The notes beneath the pieces are model-generated. The model did no database searches. It was not told where the DNA came from and worked only from the letters and a program-made list of their open reading frames with translations. Below, piece after piece: positions 1 to 5,773 of a DNA stretch of 8,926 nt; the first letter of the stretch is position 1; each line of letters opens with the position of its first letter. Where the stretch lies: positions 1-8,926 of the forward strand of contig JAJYYS010000063.1 in the NCBI GenBank assembly GCA_021800745.1, read 5' to 3'. This DNA is from a bacterium. Its GTDB lineage: Bacteria; SZUA-79; Acidulodesulfobacterales; Acidulodesulfobacteraceae. The position numbers were made by a program, and so were the translations under genes.

Positions 1-385
1 TAGATACGGCTAAAAGGGCGGCGTTAACGCATCCGCTTTTGCCTATTGCCGTCGTAGCGACCGGTATTCCGCCCGGCATTTGGACTATAGACATAAGGCT
101 GTCTAATCCGTTGAGGGCGGAGGCGTTAAGCGGAACGCCTATTACGGGAAGAATAGTCATAGCCGCAACGACGCCCGGAAGATGGGCGCTCATACCTGCG
201 GCGGCGATTATGACTTTTGCACCTTTTTTTTCTGCGGATTCTACGAGTTCTACGGTTCTTTTTAAAGTTCTGTGCGCCGATGAAATATGCAGTTCACAAG
301 AAACTTCGAATTTTTTAAGCATTTGAACAGCACCGTCTATATCGCCCAAATCGTTTTTAGAACCGGTTAAGATTAAAACATCCAT
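1..385 (-). CDS. purE: N5-carboxyaminoimidazole ribonucleotide mutase PurE (3' end cut by window edge)
   Basis: PurE rearranges N5-CAIR to CAIR in de novo purine synthesis, in the cytoplasm. I translated this partial frame by hand: it starts [12 protein letters not shown] and stays open for 128 codons to the window edge, so roughly 30-40 C-terminal residues of a usual 160-170 are missing. Family marks are the N-terminal nucleotide loop TGSKND (family GSKSD), SAHRT with the catalytic His region, AHLPG, then [21 protein letters not shown] and GIPVAT. This is the class I (bacterial) pattern. Some positions differ from the E. coli type: N for S in the GSxSD loop, and [11 protein letters not shown] where E. 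coli has AGAGGAAHLPG. The ATG at 385 has AAGAGGA at 394-400 as ribosome site. It is the last visible gene of the purH-purE series, 27 bases after mtnP. No purK is visible. Confidence 0.95.
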   Translation of the reverse strand, partial: MDVLILTGSKNDLGDIDGAVQMLKKFEVSCELHISSAHRTLKRTVELVESAEKKGAKVIIAAAGMSAHLPGVVAAMTILPVIGVPLNASALNGLDSLMSIVQMPGGIPVATTAIGKSGCVNAALLAVS

Positions 386-412
386 AAAATTAATCCTCTT
401 GTCGTTAATTAT

Positions 413-1309
413 TTAATCGTATAAATTGAATATAGACAATTTTTTCAGCGTTTCCTCAGGAACGTCTTTTTTTGCCGTAACTACGGATTTTTGCAGAGAC
501 AAACCGCATCCGCATATGTTTTTGCCGCCTCCGTCCACGCCGCATTCGTTATGCGCGAAATCGATTTTGCCTATAGACTCTTTAATGATATTTTTTGCTT
601 TTTCTGCATTTTCCAGAAGTATCTTAATAATCATATCAGCGTTAACGTTGTCTTCTTCCTCGTGCCAGCAGTCGTAATCCGTTGCCATAGCTATCGTTGC
701 ATAGCACAGCTCCGCTTCCCTCGCGAGTTTGGCTTCGGTGGCGTTAGTCATGCCGATTACGTCGAAGCCGTGATTTTTATAAAAAAGAGACTCCGATTTT
801 GTAGAAAACTGAGGGCCTTCTATGCATAAGTAAGAACCGCCGTTATGGTGCCGAATATCTAGGGATTTGCACGAGTCCGTGACGATTCCGCGCAGATAAG
901 GACAGACCGGCTCTGCCATAGAAACATGTGCTACAATGCCGTCTCCGAAAAAAGTGCTTTTTCTGTTTTTCGTAAAATCGAAAAACTGGTCAACTATGAC
1001 CATATCTCCGGGTTTAATCTCTTTTTTAAGGCTGCCTACCGCGCTTACCGAGATTACTTTTTTTACGCCGGAAACTTTCAGGGCATAAATATTAGCGGCG
1101 TAATTTATTTCTGAGGGCAGTATTTTATGCCCTTTGCCGTGCCTCGGCAGAAACGCTAATTTTCTTCCGTCTATTTCCCCGAATACGAGTTTATCGGAAG
1201 GGTTTCCAAAGGGGGTGTTTACCGATTCCTCCCTGACGTTTTTCAGCCCGTCCATCCGGTATAATCCGCTGCCGCCTATTATTCCTAGAATATCCGCGTT
1301 TTTTTCCAT
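413..1309 (-). CDS. mtnP: S-methyl-5'-thioadenosine phosphorylase MtnP
   Basis: This enzyme cleaves methylthioadenosine with phosphate to adenine and 5-methylthioribose-1-phosphate, recycling the by-product of polyamine synthesis and other SAM reactions. The 298 residues match the MTAP/PNP family: GGSG (12-15) and PRHG (55-58) for phosphate, SAVGSL (89-94), EGPQFST (164-170), GMTN (186-189) and DYDCW (211-215). The paired aspartates D211 and D213 correspond to the adenine-specifying aspartates of human MTAP, which argues against a guanosine/inosine phosphorylase. The C-terminal part has C256 and a CxC pair (C266, C268), a feature known from archaeal MTAPs. The ATG at 1309 has a very strong ribosome site, AGGAGG at 1314-1319, the best in the operon, so it may be translated more heavily than its neighbours. 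It lies 61 bases after tsaC and 27 before purE. Confidence 0.93.
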   Translation of the reverse strand: MEKNADILGIIGGSGLYRMDGLKNVREESVNTPFGNPSDKLVFGEIDGRKLAFLPRHGKGHKILPSEINYAANIYALKVSGVKKVISVSAVGSLKKEIKPGDMVIVDQFFDFTKNRKSTFFGDGIVAHVSMAEPVCPYLRGIVTDSCKSLDIRHHNGGSYLCIEGPQFSTKSESLFYKNHGFDVIGMTNATEAKLAREAELCYATIAMATDYDCWHEEEDNVNADMIIKILLENAEKAKNIIKESIGKIDFAHNECGVDGGGKNICGCGLSLQKSVVTAKKDVPEETLKKLSIFNLYD

Positions 1310-1323
1310 ATATCCTCCTCTTT

Positions 1324-1362
1324 CTTAATTTTTATGTAAAATGCGTAATACGGAAAATTAAG
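1324..1362 (-). promoter_or_regulatory. Stem-loop just upstream of the mtnP ribosome site
   Basis: In the 61-base tsaC-mtnP gap, CTTAATTTT (1324-1332) is perfectly repeated in inverted form as AAAATTAAG (1354-1362), with a 21-base loop. The loop holds a near-palindrome CGTAATACG (1344-1352). In the minus-strand transcript the stem would end 4 bases before the AGGAGG ribosome site of mtnP. It could shape mtnP translation or mRNA processing. The arms are almost all A/T, so chance is a real alternative. I see no riboswitch consensus. Confidence 0.3.
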
Positions 1363-1370
1363 GATTTAGT

Positions 1371-2024
1371 TTATTCTTTATTTTTTATCGAACATATAAG
1401 TTTTTTTTTGATATTGTTATCTCCTTCGCGTATTATTTCTATATTTTTTTTCTTAAACTTTATTATAGTGGATGAGCCTCCGGAAAGTAAGCCTCCGTTT
1501 ACGGCTAAAATTTTTAAGTCCGGCAGGCGGCTTAAAAATTTTTCGTTTAATTCGTTGAAATCGGAAAAATTTTCTTTACCTGAGACATTTGCGCTCGTCG
1601 ATACTAAAGGAAAATCTATTTCTTTAAACAGATTAGCGGCAAAAGGATAGGGTGAAATCCTGGCTCCGACGGAATTAGAACCAGCCGTAAATAAATAATT
1701 TTTGGCAGGCTTTTTAGATTTTAAATCAAAAATAATCGTAAGCGGCCCCGGCCAAAATTTAGATATTACGTTTTCTTCCCTCCTATTCAGCTCGGCGATA
1801 TTTACCAGCATATTCAAATCCCTAACCAAAACAGGAAGAGGTTTGCCGGCGCCTCTTACTTTTAATTCATAAATTTGCCGGACCGCTGAATTATCTAAAG
1901 CATTCGCTCCTATAGCATAAGAAGTTTCGGTAGGGTATATTATTATGCCGGATGATTTTAAATGTTTACCTATATCGCGGTAATCTTTTTCGTCAAGCTC
2001 GGCTTCGCCGTAAATCTTAACCAT
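1371..2024 (-). CDS. tsaC: L-threonylcarbamoyladenylate synthase (TsaC/YrdC/Sua5 family)
   Basis: TsaC makes threonylcarbamoyl-AMP from threonine, bicarbonate and ATP, the first step in forming t6A37 in tRNAs that read ANN codons. The 217-residue protein has the whole YrdC domain: YPTETSYAIG (30-39), the KxR...KP nucleotide motif (K55, R57, K61, P62), WPGPLT (91-96), STSANVSG (142-149), GGSSTII (182-188) and IIREG near the end. It lacks the extra C-terminal Sua5 domain, so it is the short TsaC form. The ATG at 2024 is 3 bases past the stop of the preceding transporter gene and has only a weak ribosome site (AAGAAA within that gene's end), so translation is probably coupled. Placement inside a purine operon is commonly tolerated for this gene and need not imply a pathway link. 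Confidence 0.93.
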   Translation of the reverse strand: MVKIYGEAELDEKDYRDIGKHLKSSGIIIYPTETSYAIGANALDNSAVRQIYELKVRGAGKPLPVLVRDLNMLVNIAELNRREENVISKFWPGPLTIIFDLKSKKPAKNYLFTAGSNSVGARISPYPFAANLFKEIDFPLVSTSANVSGKENFSDFNELNEKFLSRLPDLKILAVNGGLLSGGSSTIIKFKKKNIEIIREGDNNIKKKLICSIKNKE

Positions 2025-2027
2025 ATT

Positions 2028-2510
2028 TCATTTTTTCTTATCTATTTTTTTATTTTCCGGCGTTTCCTCGTGTGAAGAAACTATAACGTAAACTCCGCAA
2101 AGCGTTATAAATATTCCGAGCCACCTCATAAGGGGGACCGGCTCTCCGAGCGTTAAAGCGGCAAGTATCACGGTTATAATTATGCCGATGCTCACAAACG
2201 GATAAGCGACCGACAGGTCTATTTTAGATAACACTTTTATCCAGAAAAACATCGATATTAAATATAGAATTATTCCGGCAGCAACGAATTTATCAGTAAA
2301 AATAATAAATAAAAATTTTATAATTTTAACGAAAGCGATATATTTATAGGATATCGCGGACTGCGGCGAAGGATGCAGGCTCAGGTTCCGAACAGCGGTT
2401 CTTTTTAATTCGAGCATGCCGTATTTCATCAGCAGCTGGGCAAAAACGCCCATAAAAATACTAGCCGAGAGATTTATTAATACCTGCGGTTTTAATTTAT
2501 GGGCGGACAT
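2028..2510 (-). CDS. Small four-helix DMT/SMR-type membrane transporter (EamA- or ArnE/F-like)
   Basis: This 160-residue inner-membrane protein has four predicted helices, at about residues 9-31, 72-93, 100-121 and 127-146, and a polar lysine-rich tail. The second half carries the drug/metabolite transporter pattern: a DLSVAYPF segment (98-105), then a helix ending LGEP (121-124), then a last helix with GIFITLCGV. Helix 1 has the QLLMKYG motif (25-31). These resemble SMR proteins and the undecaprenyl-phosphate-aminoarabinose flippase subunits ArnE/ArnF. Unusually, about 40 mostly polar residues separate helices 1 and 2, where SMR proteins have a short loop. Its ATG lies inside purD (14-base overlap) with AGGA at 2519-2522 as ribosome site, so it is translated with the operon. 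SMR-type proteins usually work as dimers. The substrate cannot be inferred; a purine-related one is only a guess. Confidence 0.82.
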   Translation of the reverse strand: MSAHKLKPQVLINLSASIFMGVFAQLLMKYGMLELKRTAVRNLSLHPSPQSAISYKYIAFVKIIKFLFIIFTDKFVAAGIILYLISMFFWIKVLSKIDLSVAYPFVSIGIIITVILAALTLGEPVPLMRWLGIFITLCGVYVIVSSHEETPENKKIDKKK

Positions 2511-3786
2511 AAATTTTTCCTATATCTTTTCTGTAGTATTTATTTTCAAAATTAATTTTATCTGCGATAACATATGCTATATCGGCTGTTTCCGCGCCTT
2601 CTCCTTTTGCGCATATATTCAGAACCCTGCCTCCGTCCGTGAAATATTTTCCGTCTATTTTTTTTGTTCCGGCATGAAAAATATAGTATTCGGCGCCGGT
2701 TTCGCTAATCAGGCCGGAGCTATGGAGTTCTTTATCGAAAAAAATTTCGTATCCTGTTTTATAATCTTTAGGATATCCGCCCGAAGCGAGGACGAGGCAT
2801 ATCGATTTATTATCGTCGAAAATTAATTCATGGTCTTTTAAATTTTCGTTTATTACGCTTAAAAACAAATCTACTATGTCGGATTCGAGCCTTATAAGTA
2901 TAGCCTGCGTTTCAGGGTCACCGAACCTTACGTTAAATTCGAGAACGAAAATTTCATCGCCTTTAATCATAAGTCCGGCATAAAGTATCCCCTTATATTT
3001 TATCCCTTCTTTTTTAAGTCCTTCGAGAGCAGGCTCTATAACGGTTTTATTTATTTTATTAACAAGTACTTCGGAAACGTAGGGATTTGGCGTAACGGCA
3101 CCCATGCCGCCGGTATTTTCTCCAATGTCGCCGTCCCCGATTTTTTTGTAATCCATGCTTGTAATTAAAGGCTTATATGTAGTTCCGTCGGTAACTATCA
3201 TATAGGACAGTTCGAAACCTTCAACGTAATCTTCTATTACGACGGTTTCACCGCTTTTTCCGAATATTTTTCCATTAAAAATAGAGTCAAGTATATTTTC
3301 CGATTCTTCCGGGTTTTCGGAAATAAAAACTCCTTTTCCGGCGGCAAGCCCACTAGCCTTGATAACTAACGGATGGATTTTTTGTCTTGCGAAATTTTCG
3401 GCGGTTTGAAAATCAGTAAATGATTCATATCCGGCAGTTTTAATATTATATTTTTTAAGAAAATCTTTAGCGAATTTTTTTGACGACTCCAGCTGGGATG
3501 CCTTACCGTCGGGGCCGAATATTTTTAATCCAGCCGCGGTAAATTCATCGGTTATGCCAAGAGACAGCGGAATTTCGGGACCTACTACCGTTAAGTCTAT
3601 TTTATTTTCCAAGGCAAAAGAAAGAAGCCCTTTAATGTCATCCTGTTTAAGCGGAATGTTTACGCCTATTTCCGCCGTTCCGCCGTTTCCTGGGGCGCAG
3701 AATATTTCCGTATTTTTTTCCGATTTTTTAATAGCCGAGACTATGGCATTTTCCCTTCCGCCGGAGCCGATAACAAGTATTTTCAT
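2497..3786 (-). CDS. purD: Phosphoribosylamine--glycine ligase PurD
   Basis: PurD is the ATP-dependent GAR synthetase that joins glycine to phosphoribosylamine, step two of de novo purine synthesis. It has 429 residues, the normal length, and the full ATP-grasp layout: N-terminal VIGSGGREN (5-13), VVGPE (67-71), QLESSK (98-103), the ATP loop KASGLAAGKG (143-152), NTGGMGA (224-230), the metal/ATP site EFNVRFGDPETQ (283-294), FHAGT (370-374), GGRVLN (385-390) and RKDIG near the end. Two well-conserved sites differ: GREHA is GRENA (N13), and TSQDHK is TSMDYK (M211, Y213). The rest is intact, so I expect an active enzyme. The ATG at 3786 lacks a clear ribosome site. The gene lies 38 bases after purH, and its last 14 bases overlap the transporter gene. 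Confidence 0.96.
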   Translation of the reverse strand: MKILVIGSGGRENAIVSAIKKSEKNTEIFCAPGNGGTAEIGVNIPLKQDDIKGLLSFALENKIDLTVVGPEIPLSLGITDEFTAAGLKIFGPDGKASQLESSKKFAKDFLKKYNIKTAGYESFTDFQTAENFARQKIHPLVIKASGLAAGKGVFISENPEESENILDSIFNGKIFGKSGETVVIEDYVEGFELSYMIVTDGTTYKPLITSMDYKKIGDGDIGENTGGMGAVTPNPYVSEVLVNKINKTVIEPALEGLKKEGIKYKGILYAGLMIKGDEIFVLEFNVRFGDPETQAILIRLESDIVDLFLSVINENLKDHELIFDDNKSICLVLASGGYPKDYKTGYEIFFDKELHSSGLISETGAEYYIFHAGTKKIDGKYFTDGGRVLNICAKGEGAETADIAYVIADKINFENKYYRKDIGKIYVRP

Positions 3787-3824
3787 TTAGATTATTTCTA
3801 TCGTTTAGTTTAGATATTATTTCA

Positions 3825-5417
3825 TTAATGCTTAAAATGTCTTATATTGGTAAAAATCATAGGAATATTAAATTTATTAGCCGCTTCTATAACCTCGTCG
3901 TCCCTGATAGAGCCTCCCGGCTGTATTATGCCGTTTACGCCTATTTCCGACGCATATTCCACGGAATCCTTAAAAGGGAAAAAACCGTCCGACGCCATAA
4001 CGAATTCTTTTATTTCGCCGAAGGCGTTTTTCATTTTTTCGCGGGCAAAGACTGCGCTGTCTATTCTCGACATCTGTCCGGCTCCTATGCCTGCCGTAGC
4101 CCCGTCTTTTGCATATACTATAGCGTTTGATTTGACGTGCTTGGCTATTTTCCATGCAAATATAAGGTCGTTTAAAATCTGCTCATGCATTTTAACGACG
4201 GTTACCGTTTTAAAACTGGACGTATCGTCGGGAATATCGTCTTTTTCCTGTACTAGGATTCCGCCCGAAGCGCTCCTGAAATACAGCCGTTCTTGGTTGC
4301 TATGGATAAAATCGTTGTTATATCTTATTATTATAGTATTTTTTTTGGATTCCAATATTTTTAACGCTTCCTTAGAATATTCAGGAGCTAAAATTATTTC
4401 GACGAAAAATGGTTTGATTTCCGCCGCAGTTTCTTCGTCCAATTTTTTATTGAAGCCGATTATCCCTCCGTAGGAAGATATTTCATCGGTTTTCCTGGCT
4501 CTAATAAAGGCGTCTTTCAAAGAAATGCCGCTGAGCGCCGCACCGCAGGGGTTTGTATGTTTAACTATCGCGGAAAAAAAACCGTTTGTTTTATTTCCGT
4601 CGAAATCTTTAATAATGGCGAGAATAGAGTCTATATCCAATAAATTGTTATAAGATATATCTTTTCCGGAAAGCTTTTCGAAGGGTGAAGATGCACCGGT
4701 TTCGTAAAAAGCCGCTTTCTGGTGCGGATTTTCCCCGTATCTTAAATTGAACGATTTTTTTAGTTTAAAATTAAGCTCTTTTCCGTTTTCGTTTTGATAA
4801 AAAGCGGCGTCCATAACCGAACCTGCGTTTTTATCCGGATTTAAAAAGTCCGCTATCATTCCGTCGTATTCGGCGGTAAGTTTAAATGTTTCGTATGCGT
4901 AAATTTTTTTAACTTCAACCGGAATTTCCTGCTTGTTTTTAAGTAATAAAATTATATCTTCATAAAAGGACGGGTCTATAACCACGGTTACGTCTTTAAA
5001 ATTTTTAGCCGCTGCCCTTAAAAGCGACACCCCGCCTATATCTATAAATTCAAGTTTTTCGTCGAAAGTTATATCTTTGTCCTTCATTTCCTTAAATGGA
5101 TAAAGGTTCACGACGACGAAATCTATAGGAATAATCCCGTTTTTTATCAAATCGTCCCTATGGTTTTCATTTTCCCTTACGGATAAAATACCTCCGAAAA
5201 CAGCCGGATGCAATGTTTTAACCCTGCCGTCCAAAATTTCCGGAAAGCCGGTTATTTCTTCTATTTTTTTTAATTTTGCTATGCCAGCCGATTTTAAAAA
5301 TTTATAGGTATTGCCGGTCGCTATTACCGTATAGCCGGCAATTTCGAGGTGAGTAGCCAGTTCTGTTATTCCGGTTTTGTCGTAAACCGAAATAAGGGCG
5401 TATCTTGTTTTATGCAT
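3825..5417 (-). CDS. purH: Bifunctional AICAR formyltransferase / IMP cyclohydrolase PurH
   Basis: PurH catalyses the last two steps of IMP synthesis: formylation of AICAR with 10-formyl-THF, then ring closure. At 530 residues it is full length. The N-terminal cyclohydrolase domain (about 1-195) shows SVYDKTG (10-16), GRVKTLHP (64-71), VVNLYPF (102-108) and IDIGGVSLLRAAAKN (125-139). The transformylase domain shows LRYGENPHQ (225-233), the catalytic Lys-His in KHTNPCG (286-292), SSYGGIIGFN (314-323), GIGAGQMSRIDS (443-454), SDGFFPF (476-482) and IRHFKH at the C terminus. It is the first gene of the minus-strand operon. The ATG at 5417 has AGGGA at 5427-5431 as ribosome site, and a TTGAAA/TAGAAT promoter is predicted at 5492-5520. 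A start near 5485 would give a leader of about 68 bases, too short and AT-rich for a recognisable purine riboswitch. Confidence 0.97.
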   Translation of the reverse strand: MHKTRYALISVYDKTGITELATHLEIAGYTVIATGNTYKFLKSAGIAKLKKIEEITGFPEILDGRVKTLHPAVFGGILSVRENENHRDDLIKNGIIPIDFVVVNLYPFKEMKDKDITFDEKLEFIDIGGVSLLRAAAKNFKDVTVVIDPSFYEDIILLLKNKQEIPVEVKKIYAYETFKLTAEYDGMIADFLNPDKNAGSVMDAAFYQNENGKELNFKLKKSFNLRYGENPHQKAAFYETGASSPFEKLSGKDISYNNLLDIDSILAIIKDFDGNKTNGFFSAIVKHTNPCGAALSGISLKDAFIRARKTDEISSYGGIIGFNKKLDEETAAEIKPFFVEIILAPEYSKEALKILESKKNTIIIRYNNDFIHSNQERLYFRSASGGILVQEKDDIPDDTSSFKTVTVVKMHEQILNDLIFAWKIAKHVKSNAIVYAKDGATAGIGAGQMSRIDSAVFAREKMKNAFGEIKEFVMASDGFFPFKDSVEYASEIGVNGIIQPGGSIRDDEVIEAANKFNIPMIFTNIRHFKH

Positions 5418-5443
5418 AATTATAAATCCCTGTTTATTTTAAT

Positions 5444-5473
5444 TTGATTTTAAAATATTATATATAGTAGAAT
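5444..5473 (+). promoter_or_regulatory. Predicted sigma70-type promoter for the lipoprotein-pfkB-pilF-rodZ group
   Basis: TTGATT at 5444-5449 and TAGAAT at 5468-5473 are separated by 18 bases, a plausible housekeeping promoter pair. Transcription would begin around 5480 and read rightward through the inverted repeat's right arm toward the lipoprotein gene at 5574. The -10 box lies in the left arm of the dyad at 5465-5500. A third TAGAAT at 5544-5549 lacks a good -35 partner and lies very close to the ribosome site. Confidence 0.45.
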
Positions 5474-5500
5474 ATATGAAAAATTTATTATATTCTACTA
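5465..5500. repeat. Perfect 12-bp inverted repeat in the divergent promoter region
   Basis: TAGTAGAATATA (5465-5476) and TATATTCTACTA (5489-5500) are exact reverse complements separated by 12 bases. It lies where both gene groups should start transcription, so a terminator is unlikely. Each arm contains a TAGAAT box on the strand that reads inward. It may be a repressor operator for a dimeric regulator, a pair of facing promoters, or both. No known PurR or other operator consensus is recognised. Confidence 0.6.
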
Positions 5501-5520
5501 ATTTTAAATATTTATTTCAA
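5492..5520 (-). promoter_or_regulatory. purH: Predicted sigma70-type promoter for the purH operon
   Basis: On the minus strand, TTGAAA (5520-5515) and TAGAAT (5497-5492) are 17 bases apart, close to the housekeeping consensus and the optimal spacing. Transcription would start near 5485 and run leftward to purH, whose start codon is at 5417. The -10 box is inside the right arm of the 12-bp dyad, so this promoter faces and overlaps the predicted plus-strand promoter. Confidence 0.55.
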
Positions 5521-5573
5521 TATCTTAAAATTCGATAAATAAATAGAATAAACAAAGGGAGGATTAAAATTAA

Positions 5574-5735
5574 ATGAAAAAAATAAAACTTATAGCTCTC
5601 GCGATGGTCCTGTTCGGCGCAATAAATTTTTTAAGCGGGTGCGCTCTTATGTTAGTAGGCGGACTTGCAGGCACTACCGGTTATCTTGCCGCAAAACAGG
5701 GTTACGGCGTGCAGTCTCCCGTGACAAAAAAATAA
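5574..5735 (+). CDS. 53-residue putative lipoprotein
   Basis: This small gene begins MKKIKLIALA and ends SPVTKK. The first 22 residues are a classic lipoprotein signal: lysines at 2, 3 and 5, a hydrophobic core, then the lipobox LSGC with C23 as the likely lipidated cysteine. The mature part is only 31 residues. It has a glycine-spaced hydrophobic stretch (LVGGLAGTTGYLAAKQG, about 27-43) reminiscent of glycine-zipper proteins, then a short polar tail. The start is supported by a strong ribosome site, AGGGAGGA at 5556-5563, ten bases upstream. It is the first gene downstream of the predicted plus-strand promoter and 38 bases before the kinase gene, with no terminator between them. I do not recognise a family. 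With C23 followed by Ala, outer-membrane sorting is more likely than retention, if this is a Gram-negative cell. Confidence 0.75.
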   Translation: MKKIKLIALAMVLFGAINFLSGCALMLVGGLAGTTGYLAAKQGYGVQSPVTKK

Positions 5736-5746
5736 TTATAAATTAA
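5732..5746 (+). repeat. 15-bp AT-rich direct repeat, copy 1
   Basis: ATAATTATAAATTAA overlaps the stop of the lipoprotein gene and is repeated exactly at 6695-6709, just before the pilF-like start. The first 12 bases also occur at 5416-5427, over the purH start. This may be a regulatory or processing site, or a coincidence of AT-rich spacers. Confidence 0.4.
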
Positions 5747-5773
5747 CGCTTTAACTATCAGGGAAAGGATAAA

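Noticed and set aside
39..326. A plus-strand 95-codon frame near the left edge
   Set aside because: The minus strand here is clearly PurE in a conserved frame; the plus frame is its shadow.
491..829. Plus-strand open frames opposite mtnP (also 426-677, 926-1114 and 1134-1328)
   Set aside because: All overlap the conserved MtnP coding sequence, have no convincing ribosome sites and show no recognisable protein features.
3847..4473. A 208-codon plus-strand open frame antisense to purH
   Set aside because: It lies entirely inside a well-supported gene, and its translation (Ser/Ile/Phe-rich, no domain) is typical of an antisense shadow.
5418..5485. A purine or other riboswitch in the purH leader
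   Set aside because: The leader is short and nearly all A/T. The conserved junction and loop sequences of purine riboswitches are not seen.
5465..5500. An intrinsic terminator at the 12-bp dyad
   Set aside because: The flanking genes diverge from here, so no transcript should end at this point. The stem is AT-rich and has no following T tract.
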